Positions 21,554-30,097 of a DNA stretch of 32,308 nucleotides are shown here, piece by piece. The position numbers and the translations under genes were made by a program. The notes beneath the pieces are model-generated. The model was not told the origin of the DNA. It searched no databases and saw only the letters and a program-made list of their open reading frames with translations. Each line of letters begins with the position of its first letter. Position 1 is the stretch's first letter. Source of the stretch: SAR86 cluster bacterium (lineage in GTDB: Bacteria > Pseudomonadota > Gammaproteobacteria > Magnimaribacterales > TMED112); the NCBI GenBank assembly GCA_016779525.1, contig JADHNL010000012.1:1-32308 (forward strand), given 5' to 3'.

Positions 21554-22929
21554 TGAAATTCTATAATTACATATTGGCGTTACTACTCATAACTTCTTCA
21601 ATTCTTTTTGCGCAAGAAGCAGAAACTCCAGCCCCTTCAAATTTAGATAAACTTCTTGAGCTAGTAAAAGAGGGAAAGACAAAAGAACAGGCAGAAAATG
21701 CTGATAGAGAAGCTAGATTTGTTAGAGCACGAAATCAGCAACAAGAGATTCTTAGAGAAGAGCAGAGAGAGCTTGCTCGTCAAGAAAGAATAGCCGATGA
21801 GCTAGAAAAAGTTTTTACACAAAATCAAGAGAAATTGAGAGTTGCTGAAGAAGCTTACTTAAAGCAGCTTGGTTCTTTAAATGAACTTTTTGGCCATATG
21901 CAAAGTATAAGCACAGACTCAAGAGTTACATTTGAAACTTCACTTACCGCTGCAGAGTTTGGTAAAGATAGAGAGTTTTTCCTTGGTGATCTTACTAAAA
22001 AGATGGGCGAATCAACAGAACTTCCAACAATCGAAGAAATCGAGAGAGTTTGGTATGAAATCATGAGAGAGATGAAGGCAACTGGTGAAGTTGTCAGGTT
22101 CTCTACCGATGTTATCAACGTTGACGGCACTCAAGTAAGTTGTGATGTTGTAAGGGTTGGTGTTTACAATGCAGTTTGTGGCAATAAGTATCTTGAATAC
22201 GTTCCTGCAAAAGGCCAGTACCAATTCCTTGCACGACAGCCTGCAAGCCGATATACAAGTTCAGCTGGCAGAATTAGCGATGCAAACGAAGGCGCTGGTT
22301 ATGTTAGTTTTTCTGTTGACCCAAGCGGTCCATCAGGAGGAGCGCTTTTAGCTAATTTGATTCAGAATCCATCTCTACTTGAAAGGATTGATCAAGGTGG
22401 TTTGATTGGTTATATCATTCTTGCCATTGGTGCAATTACAATGATATTTGCCATTTACAAATACACAATGCTTTGGATTACTAGCAGGGCTGTTCAGGAG
22501 CAGTTAGTTAATGAAAAGCCTGATGAATCGAATCCACTTGGTAGAGTCTTAGCAGTTGGTCAACAACATATGAAAGAAGAAATAGACAGACTTGAATTAA
22601 AGCTTGCTGAAGCAATTATGGGTGAAAGACCTTCAATTGAAAGAGGCATTAGCTTTGTAAAAATTGTCTCTGTCGTCGCACCATTGGCTGGTCTATTAGG
22701 AACAGTTACAGGGATGATTATTACCTTCCAACAAATTACTTTGTTTGGTACTGGTGATCCAAAAATCATGGCTGGAGGTATTTCACAGGCACTTGTTACA
22801 ACAGTGCTTGGTCTTGTAGTCGCTATACCAACAACACTTGCACACTCATTCTTGCAGTCATCTGCTAGATCTGTTGTGGATGTTTTAGAAGAACAAGCAA
22901 CTGGTATTGTTGCTGAAAAAGCAAAATAA
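21553..22929 (+). CDS. TtpC-like large MotA/TolQ/ExbB protein
   Basis: A 458-residue protein with a signal peptide (MKFYNYILALLLITSSILFA), a periplasmic coiled-coil-rich part (about 30-130, many Arg/Glu), a small beta-rich part, and a C-terminal MotA/TolQ/ExbB domain (about 270-450): transmembrane helices around IDQGGLIGYIILAIGAITMIFA, APLAGLLGTVTGMIITFQQITLFGTG and SQALVTTVLGLVVAIPTTLAHSFL. In Vibrio the homologue TtpC is required for the TonB2 system but not for TonB1. Its presence before a second ExbB gene is therefore diagnostic of the TonB2-type system. It is probably an inner-membrane channel component with a large periplasmic extension. Two bases separate its stop from the next ATG. 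Confidence 0.92.
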   Translation: MKFYNYILALLLITSSILFAQEAETPAPSNLDKLLELVKEGKTKEQAENADREARFVRARNQQQEILREEQRELARQERIADELEKVFTQNQEKLRVAEEAYLKQLGSLNELFGHMQSISTDSRVTFETSLTAAEFGKDREFFLGDLTKKMGESTELPTIEEIERVWYEIMREMKATGEVVRFSTDVINVDGTQVSCDVVRVGVYNAVCGNKYLEYVPAKGQYQFLARQPASRYTSSAGRISDANEGAGYVSFSVDPSGPSGGALLANLIQNPSLLERIDQGGLIGYIILAIGAITMIFAIYKYTMLWITSRAVQEQLVNEKPDESNPLGRVLAVGQQHMKEEIDRLELKLAEAIMGERPSIERGISFVKIVSVVAPLAGLLGTVTGMIITFQQITLFGTGDPKIMAGGISQALVTTVLGLVVAIPTTLAHSFLQSSARSVVDVLEEQATGIVAEKAK

Positions 22930-22931
22930 CT

Positions 22932-23474
22932 ATGTATTGGCTTACTGAGCTTTATATTTCTCTTAGAGATTTTATGGAACAAGGTGGGCCAGTTCTATGG
23001 TATATAGCTATCCTAGTTACTTTCATGTGGGCCTTAATCTTAGAAAGGATTTACTATTTTCTATTTGTGCATGACGAATTTGCTGCAGATATAAAAAAAA
23101 GATATCTTTCACTAAAATTTAAGTCACCCTGGCATAAGTATCAAACTAAAACCAGATTTATTTCTGAAGGCAAGATATCAATTAGTAGAAATATTCAACT
23201 TATACAGGTTTGTATAGCCTTATGTCCACTTTTTGGATTAATGGGAACTGTTACAGGCATGATCGAAGTTTTTCAGGTAATGGCTTTTACTGGTGGTGGT
23301 GATGCAAGGTCAATGGCAGGAGGTGTGTCAAAAGCAACTCTTCCAACAATGGCTGGCATGGTATCATCATTATCAGGAGTTTTAGCAATGATATGGGTTA
23401 AAAACCAAGTTGAATCCAGAGAATTGATGATGGTTGATTATGTAACTGGGTCAAGCAAACAAGGAGAAAAATAA
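22932..23474 (+). CDS. exbB: ExbB-type proton channel protein (TonB2-type)
   Basis: A 180-residue inner-membrane protein with three transmembrane segments: about 17-38 (GPVLWYIAILVTFMWALILE), 90-118 (VCIALCPLFGLMGTVTGMIEVFQV) and 135-158. The MotA/TolQ/ExbB signature LFGLMGTVTGMI and the GGVSKATLPTMAG stretch are intact. It forms the pentameric channel that couples proton flow with ExbD to TonB. It is shorter than E. coli ExbB (244), as are other TonB2-type ExbB proteins. The stop overlaps the exbD ATG. No ribosome binding site is clear before its own ATG, which suggests translational coupling to the TtpC gene. Confidence 0.92.
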   Translation: MYWLTELYISLRDFMEQGGPVLWYIAILVTFMWALILERIYYFLFVHDEFAADIKKRYLSLKFKSPWHKYQTKTRFISEGKISISRNIQLIQVCIALCPLFGLMGTVTGMIEVFQVMAFTGGGDARSMAGGVSKATLPTMAGMVSSLSGVLAMIWVKNQVESRELMMVDYVTGSSKQGEK

Positions 23475-23884
23475 TGAGAAGAAATGCTATAAGTGCAGCT
23501 GCTCGTGAAGAAGAAAGTGAAATAAATTTAACACCAATGCTTGATGTTGTTTTCATCATGCTTATCTTCTTTATTGTTACAGCTAACTTCATTAAAGAAC
23601 CTGGACTTGAGGTAAATCGACCTGATTCAGATACTTCAGAAATTCAAGAAAATGCAGCCATCCTTATTGCAATAGGTGGAAATGATGAAATTTATATGGA
23701 TGGAAGAAGGATTGATGTAAGACAGGTTAAGGCCAATGTGCTTAAACTCTTAGCAGACAACCCTCAAGGCTCTGTAGTTATTCAAGCAGATGAAACTGCT
23801 AGTGCGGATGCAATCATTCAAGTGATGGATGGAGCAAGAGATGCAGGAGTGTTTGATATATCTCTCGCTGCTGAACCAAATTAG
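23474..23884 (+). CDS. exbD: ExbD-type energy-transducing protein
   Basis: A 136-residue membrane protein with a short basic N-terminus, one transmembrane helix (about 22-43) starting INLTPMLDVVFIMLIFF, and a periplasmic domain ending VMDGARDAGVFDISLA. D24 in PMLDVVF corresponds to the essential proton-carrying aspartate D25 of E. coli ExbD. AAGGAG precedes the ATG by 8-9 bases inside the exbB end. The spacing to TonB is 20 bases. Confidence 0.94.
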   Translation: MRRNAISAAAREEESEINLTPMLDVVFIMLIFFIVTANFIKEPGLEVNRPDSDTSEIQENAAILIAIGGNDEIYMDGRRIDVRQVKANVLKLLADNPQGSVVIQADETASADAIIQVMDGARDAGVFDISLAAEPN

Positions 23885-23904
23885 AAGGAGTAAGTCAAAA
23901 AGTT

Positions 23905-24543
23905 ATGGCAAACAATTTTGTGCTCACTAAAAAGCATCTCTTTATGGGAGCTGCACCACTTGCAGGGTTTCTATTGTTTGTTTTTATGGTTGCACTAATT
24001 AGCACTGGAGATGCTGGCGATGTCACCAAAGGCAGGAAGATCGGTGATGTCATCATGCCGGAACGAGAAATTGAAACTCTAACCAATGATGAAGTTGAGC
24101 CTCCAGAGGAGCCAGAAATTGCACCGCCTGATATTGCACCACCTCAGCTCGATGTAACGCCAATTGCTGTGTCTGCAACACAAAGCAAGCCTCAAATTAA
24201 TTTTAATTCAGGTTCTGGCAGCATGTTCAGAGATGGAGAATATATTCCTCTATTTAAAGTTCAGCCAGTTTACCCAAGAAGAGCACAAGAGAGAGGCACA
24301 GAAGGCTATGTTATTGTGGCTTTTACAATTACTGAGTCAGGTACTATCAGTGATCCATTCGTTATTGAAGGTAAGTGTAGATCCGCAAATAACAGAGATG
24401 GTGATTATAGTGACTGCACCATGTTCAATAGTGCAACACTAAGAGCGGCTACGAAGCTTAAATATAAACCAACTGTCAGAGATGGTAGACCAGTAGCAGT
24501 TGAAGATGTGCCACATAAATTTACTTTTGAACTGGAGGAATAA
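23905..24543 (+). CDS. tonB: TonB-family energy transducer
   Basis: A 212-residue protein with an N-terminal transmembrane anchor (about 11-32), a short proline-rich region (about 65-85, EPPEEPEIAPPDIAPP) and a C-terminal TonB domain (about 118-210) with PVYPRRAQERGTEGYVIVAFTI and YKPTVRDGRPV. The short length and modest Pro-rich span match Vibrio TonB2, not the longer E. coli TonB. C158 and C171 could form a disulphide. AAGGAG (23885-23890) is 14 bases before the ATG, longer than ideal. It is expected to energise outer-membrane TonB-dependent receptors, none of which is encoded here. Confidence 0.93.
   Translation: MANNFVLTKKHLFMGAAPLAGFLLFVFMVALISTGDAGDVTKGRKIGDVIMPEREIETLTNDEVEPPEEPEIAPPDIAPPQLDVTPIAVSATQSKPQINFNSGSGSMFRDGEYIPLFKVQPVYPRRAQERGTEGYVIVAFTITESGTISDPFVIEGKCRSANNRDGDYSDCTMFNSATLRAATKLKYKPTVRDGRPVAVEDVPHKFTFELEE
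24534..24538 (+). promoter_or_regulatory. Shine-Dalgarno site deciding the TPR-protein start
   Basis: GGAGG lies six bases before ATG 24545, inside the end of the tonB gene, and so favours that codon over an upstream ATG at 24500 in the same frame. Confidence 0.7.
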
Positions 24544-24544
24544 T

Positions 24545-26113
24545 ATGAGATTTTTATTAGGACTTATTATTTTACTTTCATTTAATTTTAATGCTGATGA
24601 AAAAGATGGTTTGCCAGAATTGGCTACTGAAGAGCAAAAAAGAGAGCTGCAAACAAGAAGAGCAAAAGTATTAACAGCCTCTACTGCTCGAAGAGTTCAA
24701 AGCATTGTTGAAGGTCTCGATGAGGCAGGCCAATTAGAGGAAGCTAAGACATTGCTTTTAAAAGACAAGAAAACAGCCGAGGCAAATTTAAAAGATAAGC
24801 AGATAGATTCTGTTATAAAAGAGACAGAGTCAGAATTAGCACAATTAAGAAACAGAGTTTCAAGCCTTAACTCTTACGATAGGTCAATGTTCTATTACTA
24901 TCAGGCATACGTAAATCTGGCTTACAAAGATAATTTAGTTGCAGCAAGAAACGATTATTTGAACCTCATCAAAGAGCAAGATGCACAACCGAGAATCAAG
25001 CTATCTGCTTACTATACCGTTGCACAGCTTTATTTATCCGATGAAGATTTTGATAATGGCATTAAATATTTAAAGCTATGGTTCAAGACTACAGATGAGG
25101 TGACAGCACAAGCGTATGTTTTATTAGGACAGGCATACTTCTTACAAGACCAATTTCAAAAAGCTTATAACGTCATGATGGAGGCAAAAAGAATTTCTGA
25201 TGAAACAGGCACCACATTTAGAGAGAACTGGTACTCAATCTTGTTAGCCACAATGGGGGAGCTAAACTTAAAAAGAGAGCAGGTTCCTTACTATGAAGAA
25301 GTTTTAGAACTCTATCCAAAGAAAAGATACTTTGTTAATTTAGCTGGCTTATATAATGAGCTTGATAGAAGCAGAGATTATACCTCGCTATTAAAAACTG
25401 CTTACCAAAAAGAGCTGCTTGATAAAAGCACAGAATTTCAATCACTTTCTCAGATGCTATTGGCTGCTGGAAACCCTTATTGGGCAGCAGAAGTTATATT
25501 AACAGGCATGACATCTGTTGCAGGCATCAAAGTAATTGATCAAGAGTGTGCCCTAGGAAAAGTTTTAGACGTAGATGGGAATTTGGTCGTTGACAATGAT
25601 GGCATTCCTGTAGAAGAAATGATTTGTGAAGATGTTTTAGGGCCAGCATTTGTTAAACCTGGGTCCGCTGAAGCTCTTGACAAGAACGCAGCACCGATCT
25701 TGGATGAAAGCGAAAGAAACTTAACCATATTAGCTGAATCACTTAGAGCTGCACAAGAAAGAGAAGCAGCCATTGATGTCTATGAAAGACTCGATAAAGT
25801 TATCAGCAATGGTGAGGCACAAATTGCCATTGGCAACCTTTACTACTTAGATAACGATATAAGTAAAGCAATTGAAGCAATAAACAAAGGCATTAAAAAA
25901 GGTAGCCTTAAGAACCCGGGCTTTGCTCAATTAACGCTAGGGCAAGCACTATTTGAGTTACAAAGATTTGATGAAGCTAGAGATGTTTTCACCAAAGCAT
26001 CACAGAGCGAGAAAGATTCCGTTAAGAAATCTGCACGAGCTTGGTTGCAATACACGGATAATGAGCAGGAGAGAGTTAGAAACTTAAATCTCAGAAGAGA
26101 GTCTATTTCTTAA
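24545..26113 (+). CDS. TPR-repeat periplasmic protein of the TonB2-type operon
   Basis: A 522-residue protein with a signal peptide (MRFLLGLIILLSFNFNADE), a coiled coil (about 78-108), and many TPR-like helical pairs, for example IKLSAYYTVAQLYLSDEDF, AYVLLGQAYFLQDQFQKAY and FAQLTLGQALFELQRFDEARDVF. Between about 328 and 385 the repeats are interrupted by a loop with C335, C361 and DVDGNLVVDNDGIP. In several Vibrio and other marine genomes a TPR gene closes the TonB2 cluster, and it is thought to assist the transport complex. The ATG at 24545 follows a GGAGG site; the 3' end overlaps folA, on the opposite strand, by 11 bases. Confidence 0.87.
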   Translation: MRFLLGLIILLSFNFNADEKDGLPELATEEQKRELQTRRAKVLTASTARRVQSIVEGLDEAGQLEEAKTLLLKDKKTAEANLKDKQIDSVIKETESELAQLRNRVSSLNSYDRSMFYYYQAYVNLAYKDNLVAARNDYLNLIKEQDAQPRIKLSAYYTVAQLYLSDEDFDNGIKYLKLWFKTTDEVTAQAYVLLGQAYFLQDQFQKAYNVMMEAKRISDETGTTFRENWYSILLATMGELNLKREQVPYYEEVLELYPKKRYFVNLAGLYNELDRSRDYTSLLKTAYQKELLDKSTEFQSLSQMLLAAGNPYWAAEVILTGMTSVAGIKVIDQECALGKVLDVDGNLVVDNDGIPVEEMICEDVLGPAFVKPGSAEALDKNAAPILDESERNLTILAESLRAAQEREAAIDVYERLDKVISNGEAQIAIGNLYYLDNDISKAIEAINKGIKKGSLKNPGFAQLTLGQALFELQRFDEARDVFTKASQSEKDSVKKSARAWLQYTDNEQERVRNLNLRRESIS

Positions 26114-26609
26114 GCAGATACTCTTTTATAACAAAGTCATAATCATTATCTGCATTTTTTTTAAAAGGTTTTTGCGATTGCTCAACCCAGTTTTCTAAAC
26201 TAAAACTAGGATAGTAGACATCACCAACCAATTCATTGGCCTCTACCCAAGTGATTACCAGTTTATTAATCATATCTTTTGCTAGAGCAAAAATTTTGGC
26301 ACCACCAATGATAACAATTTCATCTTGATTGTTTTCTATACAGTATTTTTTTGCAGCTTCTATAGCATCAGGCAAGTTATTTACAACTACAGCACCATCT
26401 ACCTTATTAAAGGTAGTGCTTATAACTATGTTGTATCGATTCGGCAGTGGTCTTCCAATTGATTCATAAGTATTTCTCCCCATTACTATCGGTTTGTTCA
26501 TGGAATAATTTTTGAAATGAGCTAAATCGTCTTTAAGATGCCATGGCAAATCATTGTCTTTACCAATCAGTAAAGTTCTATTCATTGCTACAAGACTTGA
26601 GATGATCAT
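26103..26609 (-). CDS. folA: Dihydrofolate reductase
   Basis: Reduces dihydrofolate to tetrahydrofolate with NADPH, restoring the cofactor used up by ThyA. The 168 residues show [32 protein letters not shown], with D28 at the position of the substrate-binding D27 of E. coli, the NADPH elements [16 protein letters not shown] and [12 protein letters not shown], and a normal C-terminus. The start codon overlaps the thyA stop as ATGA. It is the classic thyA-folA pair. Confidence 0.95.
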   Translation of the reverse strand: MIISSLVAMNRTLLIGKDNDLPWHLKDDLAHFKNYSMNKPIVMGRNTYESIGRPLPNRYNIVISTTFNKVDGAVVVNNLPDAIEAAKKYCIENNQDEIVIIGGAKIFALAKDMINKLVITWVEANELVGDVYYPSFSLENWVEQSQKPFKKNADNDYDFVIKEYLLKK

Positions 26610-27394
26610 ACTGCTACTGGTGCCGCAATATGAGGATGATGTTCATAGCCGATCAATTCAAAATCTTCATAGACGTAATCATCTATGTTTTGTTTTTTTG
26701 CTAATTTAATTTGAGGCGGTAACAGGGGTTGTCTAGTGAGTTGCTCATCAGCCTGTTCGAGATGATTTGTATAGAGATGCACATCACCAAATGTATGCAC
26801 AAAGTCACCAACTTCTAAGTTACATACTTCAGCAATCATATGTGTCAACAAGGCATAAGATGCAATATTAAAAGGGACACCAAGAAAGATATCTGCACTA
26901 CGTTGATAGAGCTGACATGAGAGCTTATTATCTTGCACATAGAACTGAAACATATTGTGGCATGGTGCTAAAGCCATGCTTGGGATATCGCCAACATTCC
27001 ATGCACTTACAATATGCCTTCTACTGTTGGGGTTTGATTTAATTTGTTCAATAACTTCGAGTATTTGATCATAGGATTTACCATCCGACTCCCAATTACG
27101 CCATTGTTTCCCATAAACTGGTCCTAAGTCTCCGTTATCGTCTGCCCATTCATCCCAAATTCTGACGCTATTTTCTTTTAGAAACTTTATGTTTGTTTCA
27201 CCCCTTAAAAACCAAAGCAGTTCGTATGCAACAGATTTAAAATGAACTTTCTTTGTGGTAACAAGAGGAAAGGATTCTTGAAGATTAAATCGCATTTGAT
27301 GACCAAAAATAGATAAGGTTCCTGTCCCTGTCCTATCTCCTTTAAGAGAGCCTTCAGTGCGTACTTGTTTTAATAGATCAAGGTACTGTTGCAT
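26606..27394 (-). CDS. thyA: Thymidylate synthase
   Basis: Makes dTMP from dUMP with methylene-tetrahydrofolate. The 262 residues (E. coli 264) include the catalytic C145 in [12 protein letters not shown], the phosphate-binding RRH (125-127), and [24 protein letters not shown]. The C-terminal PVAV end is the usual PVAI-type closure over the active site. The gene overlaps lgt by 17 bases upstream and folA by four downstream, so the block lgt-thyA-folA is compact and co-transcribed. Confidence 0.97.
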   Translation of the reverse strand: MQQYLDLLKQVRTEGSLKGDRTGTGTLSIFGHQMRFNLQESFPLVTTKKVHFKSVAYELLWFLRGETNIKFLKENSVRIWDEWADDNGDLGPVYGKQWRNWESDGKSYDQILEVIEQIKSNPNSRRHIVSAWNVGDIPSMALAPCHNMFQFYVQDNKLSCQLYQRSADIFLGVPFNIASYALLTHMIAEVCNLEVGDFVHTFGDVHLYTNHLEQADEQLTRQPLLPPQIKLAKKQNIDDYVYEDFELIGYEHHPHIAAPVAV

Positions 27395-28196
27395 TATTTT
27401 TTCTTAATATGAAGACCCCTAATATTATCATAGGAATGCATAATAATTGCCCTTGAGTTATGAAACTAAACAATAAAAAATCATTCCCATAAACAAAATC
27501 TGGCGTTCTAAAAAATTCTGCTATTGACCGAAGCACGCCATAACCAATTAGAAAAAAAGCGGTATGCCTGCCATGATAGCCTCTTCTTTTAACGAATAGA
27601 TTAAGGAAAATAAATAGAACTATGCCCTCTAGAAAGGCTTCATATAATTGGGATGGATGTCTTACAATTTGCAAAGGATCTGTAGGAAAAATCATGCCCC
27701 ATGGCATTTCGGTTGCTCTGCCATAGAGTTCTGCATTAATGAAATTGGCAATTCTACCAAGAAAAAGTGCTATTGGTATTGATGGCACCAACCAATCAGT
27801 AATTGCTAGAAATTTTAAGTTATGTTTCTTTGCAAATATAAACATGGTTACCATTACTCCAATCAAACCACCATGAAATGCCATACCACCCTGCCAAATT
27901 TTAAAAACATAAAAGGGGTCTTGTAGCTGTAGATGAAGATCATAAAATAATACGCTACCTAACCGTCCACCAACCACTGCGCCTAAAAACAACCCATAGA
28001 AAAAAACGAGGTCTTCCGTTTGGTTTTTGTCAAGGTCGATGCCAAATTGAAATCTATTAGTAACCATATGCCAATAGACAAGGTATGCACCCAAAACATA
28101 AGAAATTCCATACCATGCAATGTCAATTGTATCTCCCCAAAAGCCTGCAATTGGAATAGAAATAGCGATTGGATTAATAAATTCAGGATATTCCAT
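27378..28196 (-). CDS. lgt: Prolipoprotein diacylglyceryl transferase
   Basis: Lgt transfers a diacylglyceryl group from phosphatidylglycerol to the lipobox cysteine of prelipoproteins; it acts in the inner membrane. The 272 residues carry [11 protein letters not shown] with H108 (E. coli H103), and the signature [16 protein letters not shown] (147-162). Seven hydrophobic segments are expected. I chose the ATG at 28196 over a TTG at 28211, because it overlaps the upstream gene's stop as TAATG and gives MEYPEF, the usual N-terminus. The 3' end overlaps thyA by 17 bases. Confidence 0.95.
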   Translation of the reverse strand: MEYPEFINPIAISIPIAGFWGDTIDIAWYGISYVLGAYLVYWHMVTNRFQFGIDLDKNQTEDLVFFYGLFLGAVVGGRLGSVLFYDLHLQLQDPFYVFKIWQGGMAFHGGLIGVMVTMFIFAKKHNLKFLAITDWLVPSIPIALFLGRIANFINAELYGRATEMPWGMIFPTDPLQIVRHPSQLYEAFLEGIVLFIFLNLFVKRRGYHGRHTAFFLIGYGVLRSIAEFFRTPDFVYGNDFLLFSFITQGQLLCIPMIILGVFILRKNNATVP

Positions 28197-28987
28197 TATG
28201 CTAACAACCAATAAATAAATACCGGTAGGAGTTGTATAGCGTAGAGAGTCTGGTAAACATTATCATTAACTTTTTGTGTCAGTTGTGCCCCAATTCTTGA
28301 AAATATTGAACTAAATATTGCTATAAAAAATAAACTTAGATAGTTTACATAGCCAACTGAATAATCAGGTAAATCTTGTGTATTTATTCCTAGATACATA
28401 TACGACAATGCTCCAATGATGCCGACAGGAAGAGTGCACACCAGTGAGGTGCCAGCAGCTCTTTTAATGTTTTCCCCCATGAAACGTAAAAATGGGCCAA
28501 TAAAGATCCCTCCTCCAACTCCAAATAGTGAAGACAGAGCTCCTACAACCCCACCAAATGGCAATGCGACTGTGTACGAAATATTCTTCTCTGTTTTGGA
28601 TTCGCTAGATTTAAAGAAAAGTCGCAATGAAATTAGAAAGATAAATAAAGCAAATATTTTTTTAAATAATTCTTTATCTAGCTCAACAGATATAAGGGCA
28701 CCCATAACAGGACCGACAACTATTCCAAGTAAAAGTTTGCGAAAATTGCTCCAAGATATTGTGCCACTCTTGTGGTGTATGGGTATTGCTGAAAGAGCAT
28801 TTACTATAATGCATGCTAAAGCAGTTCCGAGAGAAATTGGGATAGCAATTTCATCTGAGTAGCCCAAACTTTTATAGAGGAAGTGCAACGATGGAACAAT
28901 GATTATTCCACCACCAACACCAAAAAATCCAGATAAAAATCCTGATAAAATTCCTATTAGCGGATACAAGAAAAACTCAATTGTCAT
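28196..28987 (-). CDS. TauE/SafE family sulfite/organosulfonate exporter-like protein
   Basis: A 263-residue polytopic membrane protein with the TauE/SafE pattern: two repeated units beginning GFLSGFFGVGGGIIIVPSLHF and ALSSLFGVGGGIFIGPFLRF, each with a FGVGGG turn. Family members export or import sulfite, sulfoacetate or similar anions, but most are uncharacterised; the substrate cannot be read here. Its stop overlaps the lgt start, and its start overlaps rmuC by 11 bases. Confidence 0.88.
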   Translation of the reverse strand: MTIEFFLYPLIGILSGFLSGFFGVGGGIIIVPSLHFLYKSLGYSDEIAIPISLGTALACIIVNALSAIPIHHKSGTISWSNFRKLLLGIVVGPVMGALISVELDKELFKKIFALFIFLISLRLFFKSSESKTEKNISYTVALPFGGVVGALSSLFGVGGGIFIGPFLRFMGENIKRAAGTSLVCTLPVGIIGALSYMYLGINTQDLPDYSVGYVNYLSLFFIAIFSSIFSRIGAQLTQKVNDNVYQTLYAIQLLPVFIYWLLA

Positions 28988-30095
28988 GTTTTATTTTCTC
29001 TGATTCTTTTTTCCCAATTGAAATTAATTTGTTTACTCTTGCTTCAATGGAACCTTTTCCAGTTGACAGCTTATTCATTGCATCTTCAAATTTCTTTTGT
29101 GAAAGTTCTATTGAATGTCCAAGGCTGTTCACAGTTTCAATAAATCCTCCAAGTTTATCAACTAGTTTTTGAGCTTCCTCATAAATGACCTTTGCGCCCT
29201 CTCTTTGTCCATCTATGCGCCATAAGTTTTCAATCATTTTTATCGATATATGAAGTTGGGTTGGGCTGAGTAAAGCTATACGTTTTTTGGTTGCATATGA
29301 CAAAAGCTCTTGATCGTACTTAAGTGCAACATTTAATGCATCATCAATTCCTAAGAATAAGAAAGTCATATCCGGCGAGTTTAGATCGGCAATGTCATTA
29401 TATTTTGTATCACTTAATTCTTTAATGCGTTCTTTAACATTCACAACGTGTTGTTTGCCATTCCTGTCTTTATCTTCAGCTTTTTCACTGCTGCTGTAAT
29501 CGTGGTACGCTCTAAAAGAAAACTTGGAATCAATAATTATTTGCCTATCATCTGGTAAATACACTATGGCATCCGGTCTTTTATTCTTTAATCCATCCTC
29601 TCCCTTAACAACAAAATTTTCTTGCAATTTATAGTGAATATTCTCCTGTAATCCTGAGTTTTCAAGCAACATGCGAAGCTTCATTTCTCCATAATCGCCT
29701 TGTGTCTTACTGTCTCCTCGTAAAGCATCGGCAAGGTTAGCGGTATCGCTAGTGATTTGATTTGTTTTTTCTATTAATCCATCAATCGTAGTTTTAGTTT
29801 CAACATGCAGCTTAAGTTGTTGTTCTGTATTTTTCTTTACCTCATCCTCAAATTCCTTAATCCTTGTCCTGAATGGATCGATAATTTTTTCAATGCTGTC
29901 TTTAGATGATGTTTTAAACTCAGCTTCACGTTCTTTGTAAACCATTTCAATTGTTTTTTTAATCTCTTCAGTGAGCGAAGAAGTATCTTCTTGAGAGTTA
30001 GAGCTTTGGCTTTTGATTAATTTAAGAATTAAAAAAGTTAACAAGCCCAAAGATATAGTTAAAAAAATTGATAGAATTAATACTGTTGAATCCAC
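28977..30095 (-). CDS. rmuC: DNA recombination protein RmuC
   Basis: A 372-residue RmuC family protein that limits inversion at short inverted repeats, and is predicted to be a membrane-anchored nuclease-like protein. Seen: an N-terminal transmembrane helix (about 4-25), a coiled coil (about 40-120), then the core GDSKTQGDYGEMKLRMLLENSGL, KNKRPDAIVYLPDDRQIIIDSKFS (the PD-(D/E)XK-like element) and IENLWRIDGQREGAKVIYEEAQKLVDKLGGF. The start appears to be GTG at 30095; the next ATG would lose the transmembrane helix and coiled coil. It is head to head with the aminotransferase gene with two bases between start codons. Confidence 0.9.
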   Translation of the reverse strand: MDSTVLILSIFLTISLGLLTFLILKLIKSQSSNSQEDTSSLTEEIKKTIEMVYKEREAEFKTSSKDSIEKIIDPFRTRIKEFEDEVKKNTEQQLKLHVETKTTIDGLIEKTNQITSDTANLADALRGDSKTQGDYGEMKLRMLLENSGLQENIHYKLQENFVVKGEDGLKNKRPDAIVYLPDDRQIIIDSKFSFRAYHDYSSSEKAEDKDRNGKQHVVNVKERIKELSDTKYNDIADLNSPDMTFLFLGIDDALNVALKYDQELLSYATKKRIALLSPTQLHISIKMIENLWRIDGQREGAKVIYEEAQKLVDKLGGFIETVNSLGHSIELSQKKFEDAMNKLSTGKGSIEARVNKLISIGKKESEKIKHDN

Positions 30096-30097
30096 TA

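Noticed and set aside
24500-24544. An upstream ATG extending the TPR protein by 15 codons
   Set aside because: It lies inside tonB and would place the signal peptide internally; the GGAGG site supports 24545.
28197-28211. TTG start extending lgt by five codons
   Set aside because: The ATG at 28196 gives the usual N-terminus and a TAATG overlap with the upstream gene.
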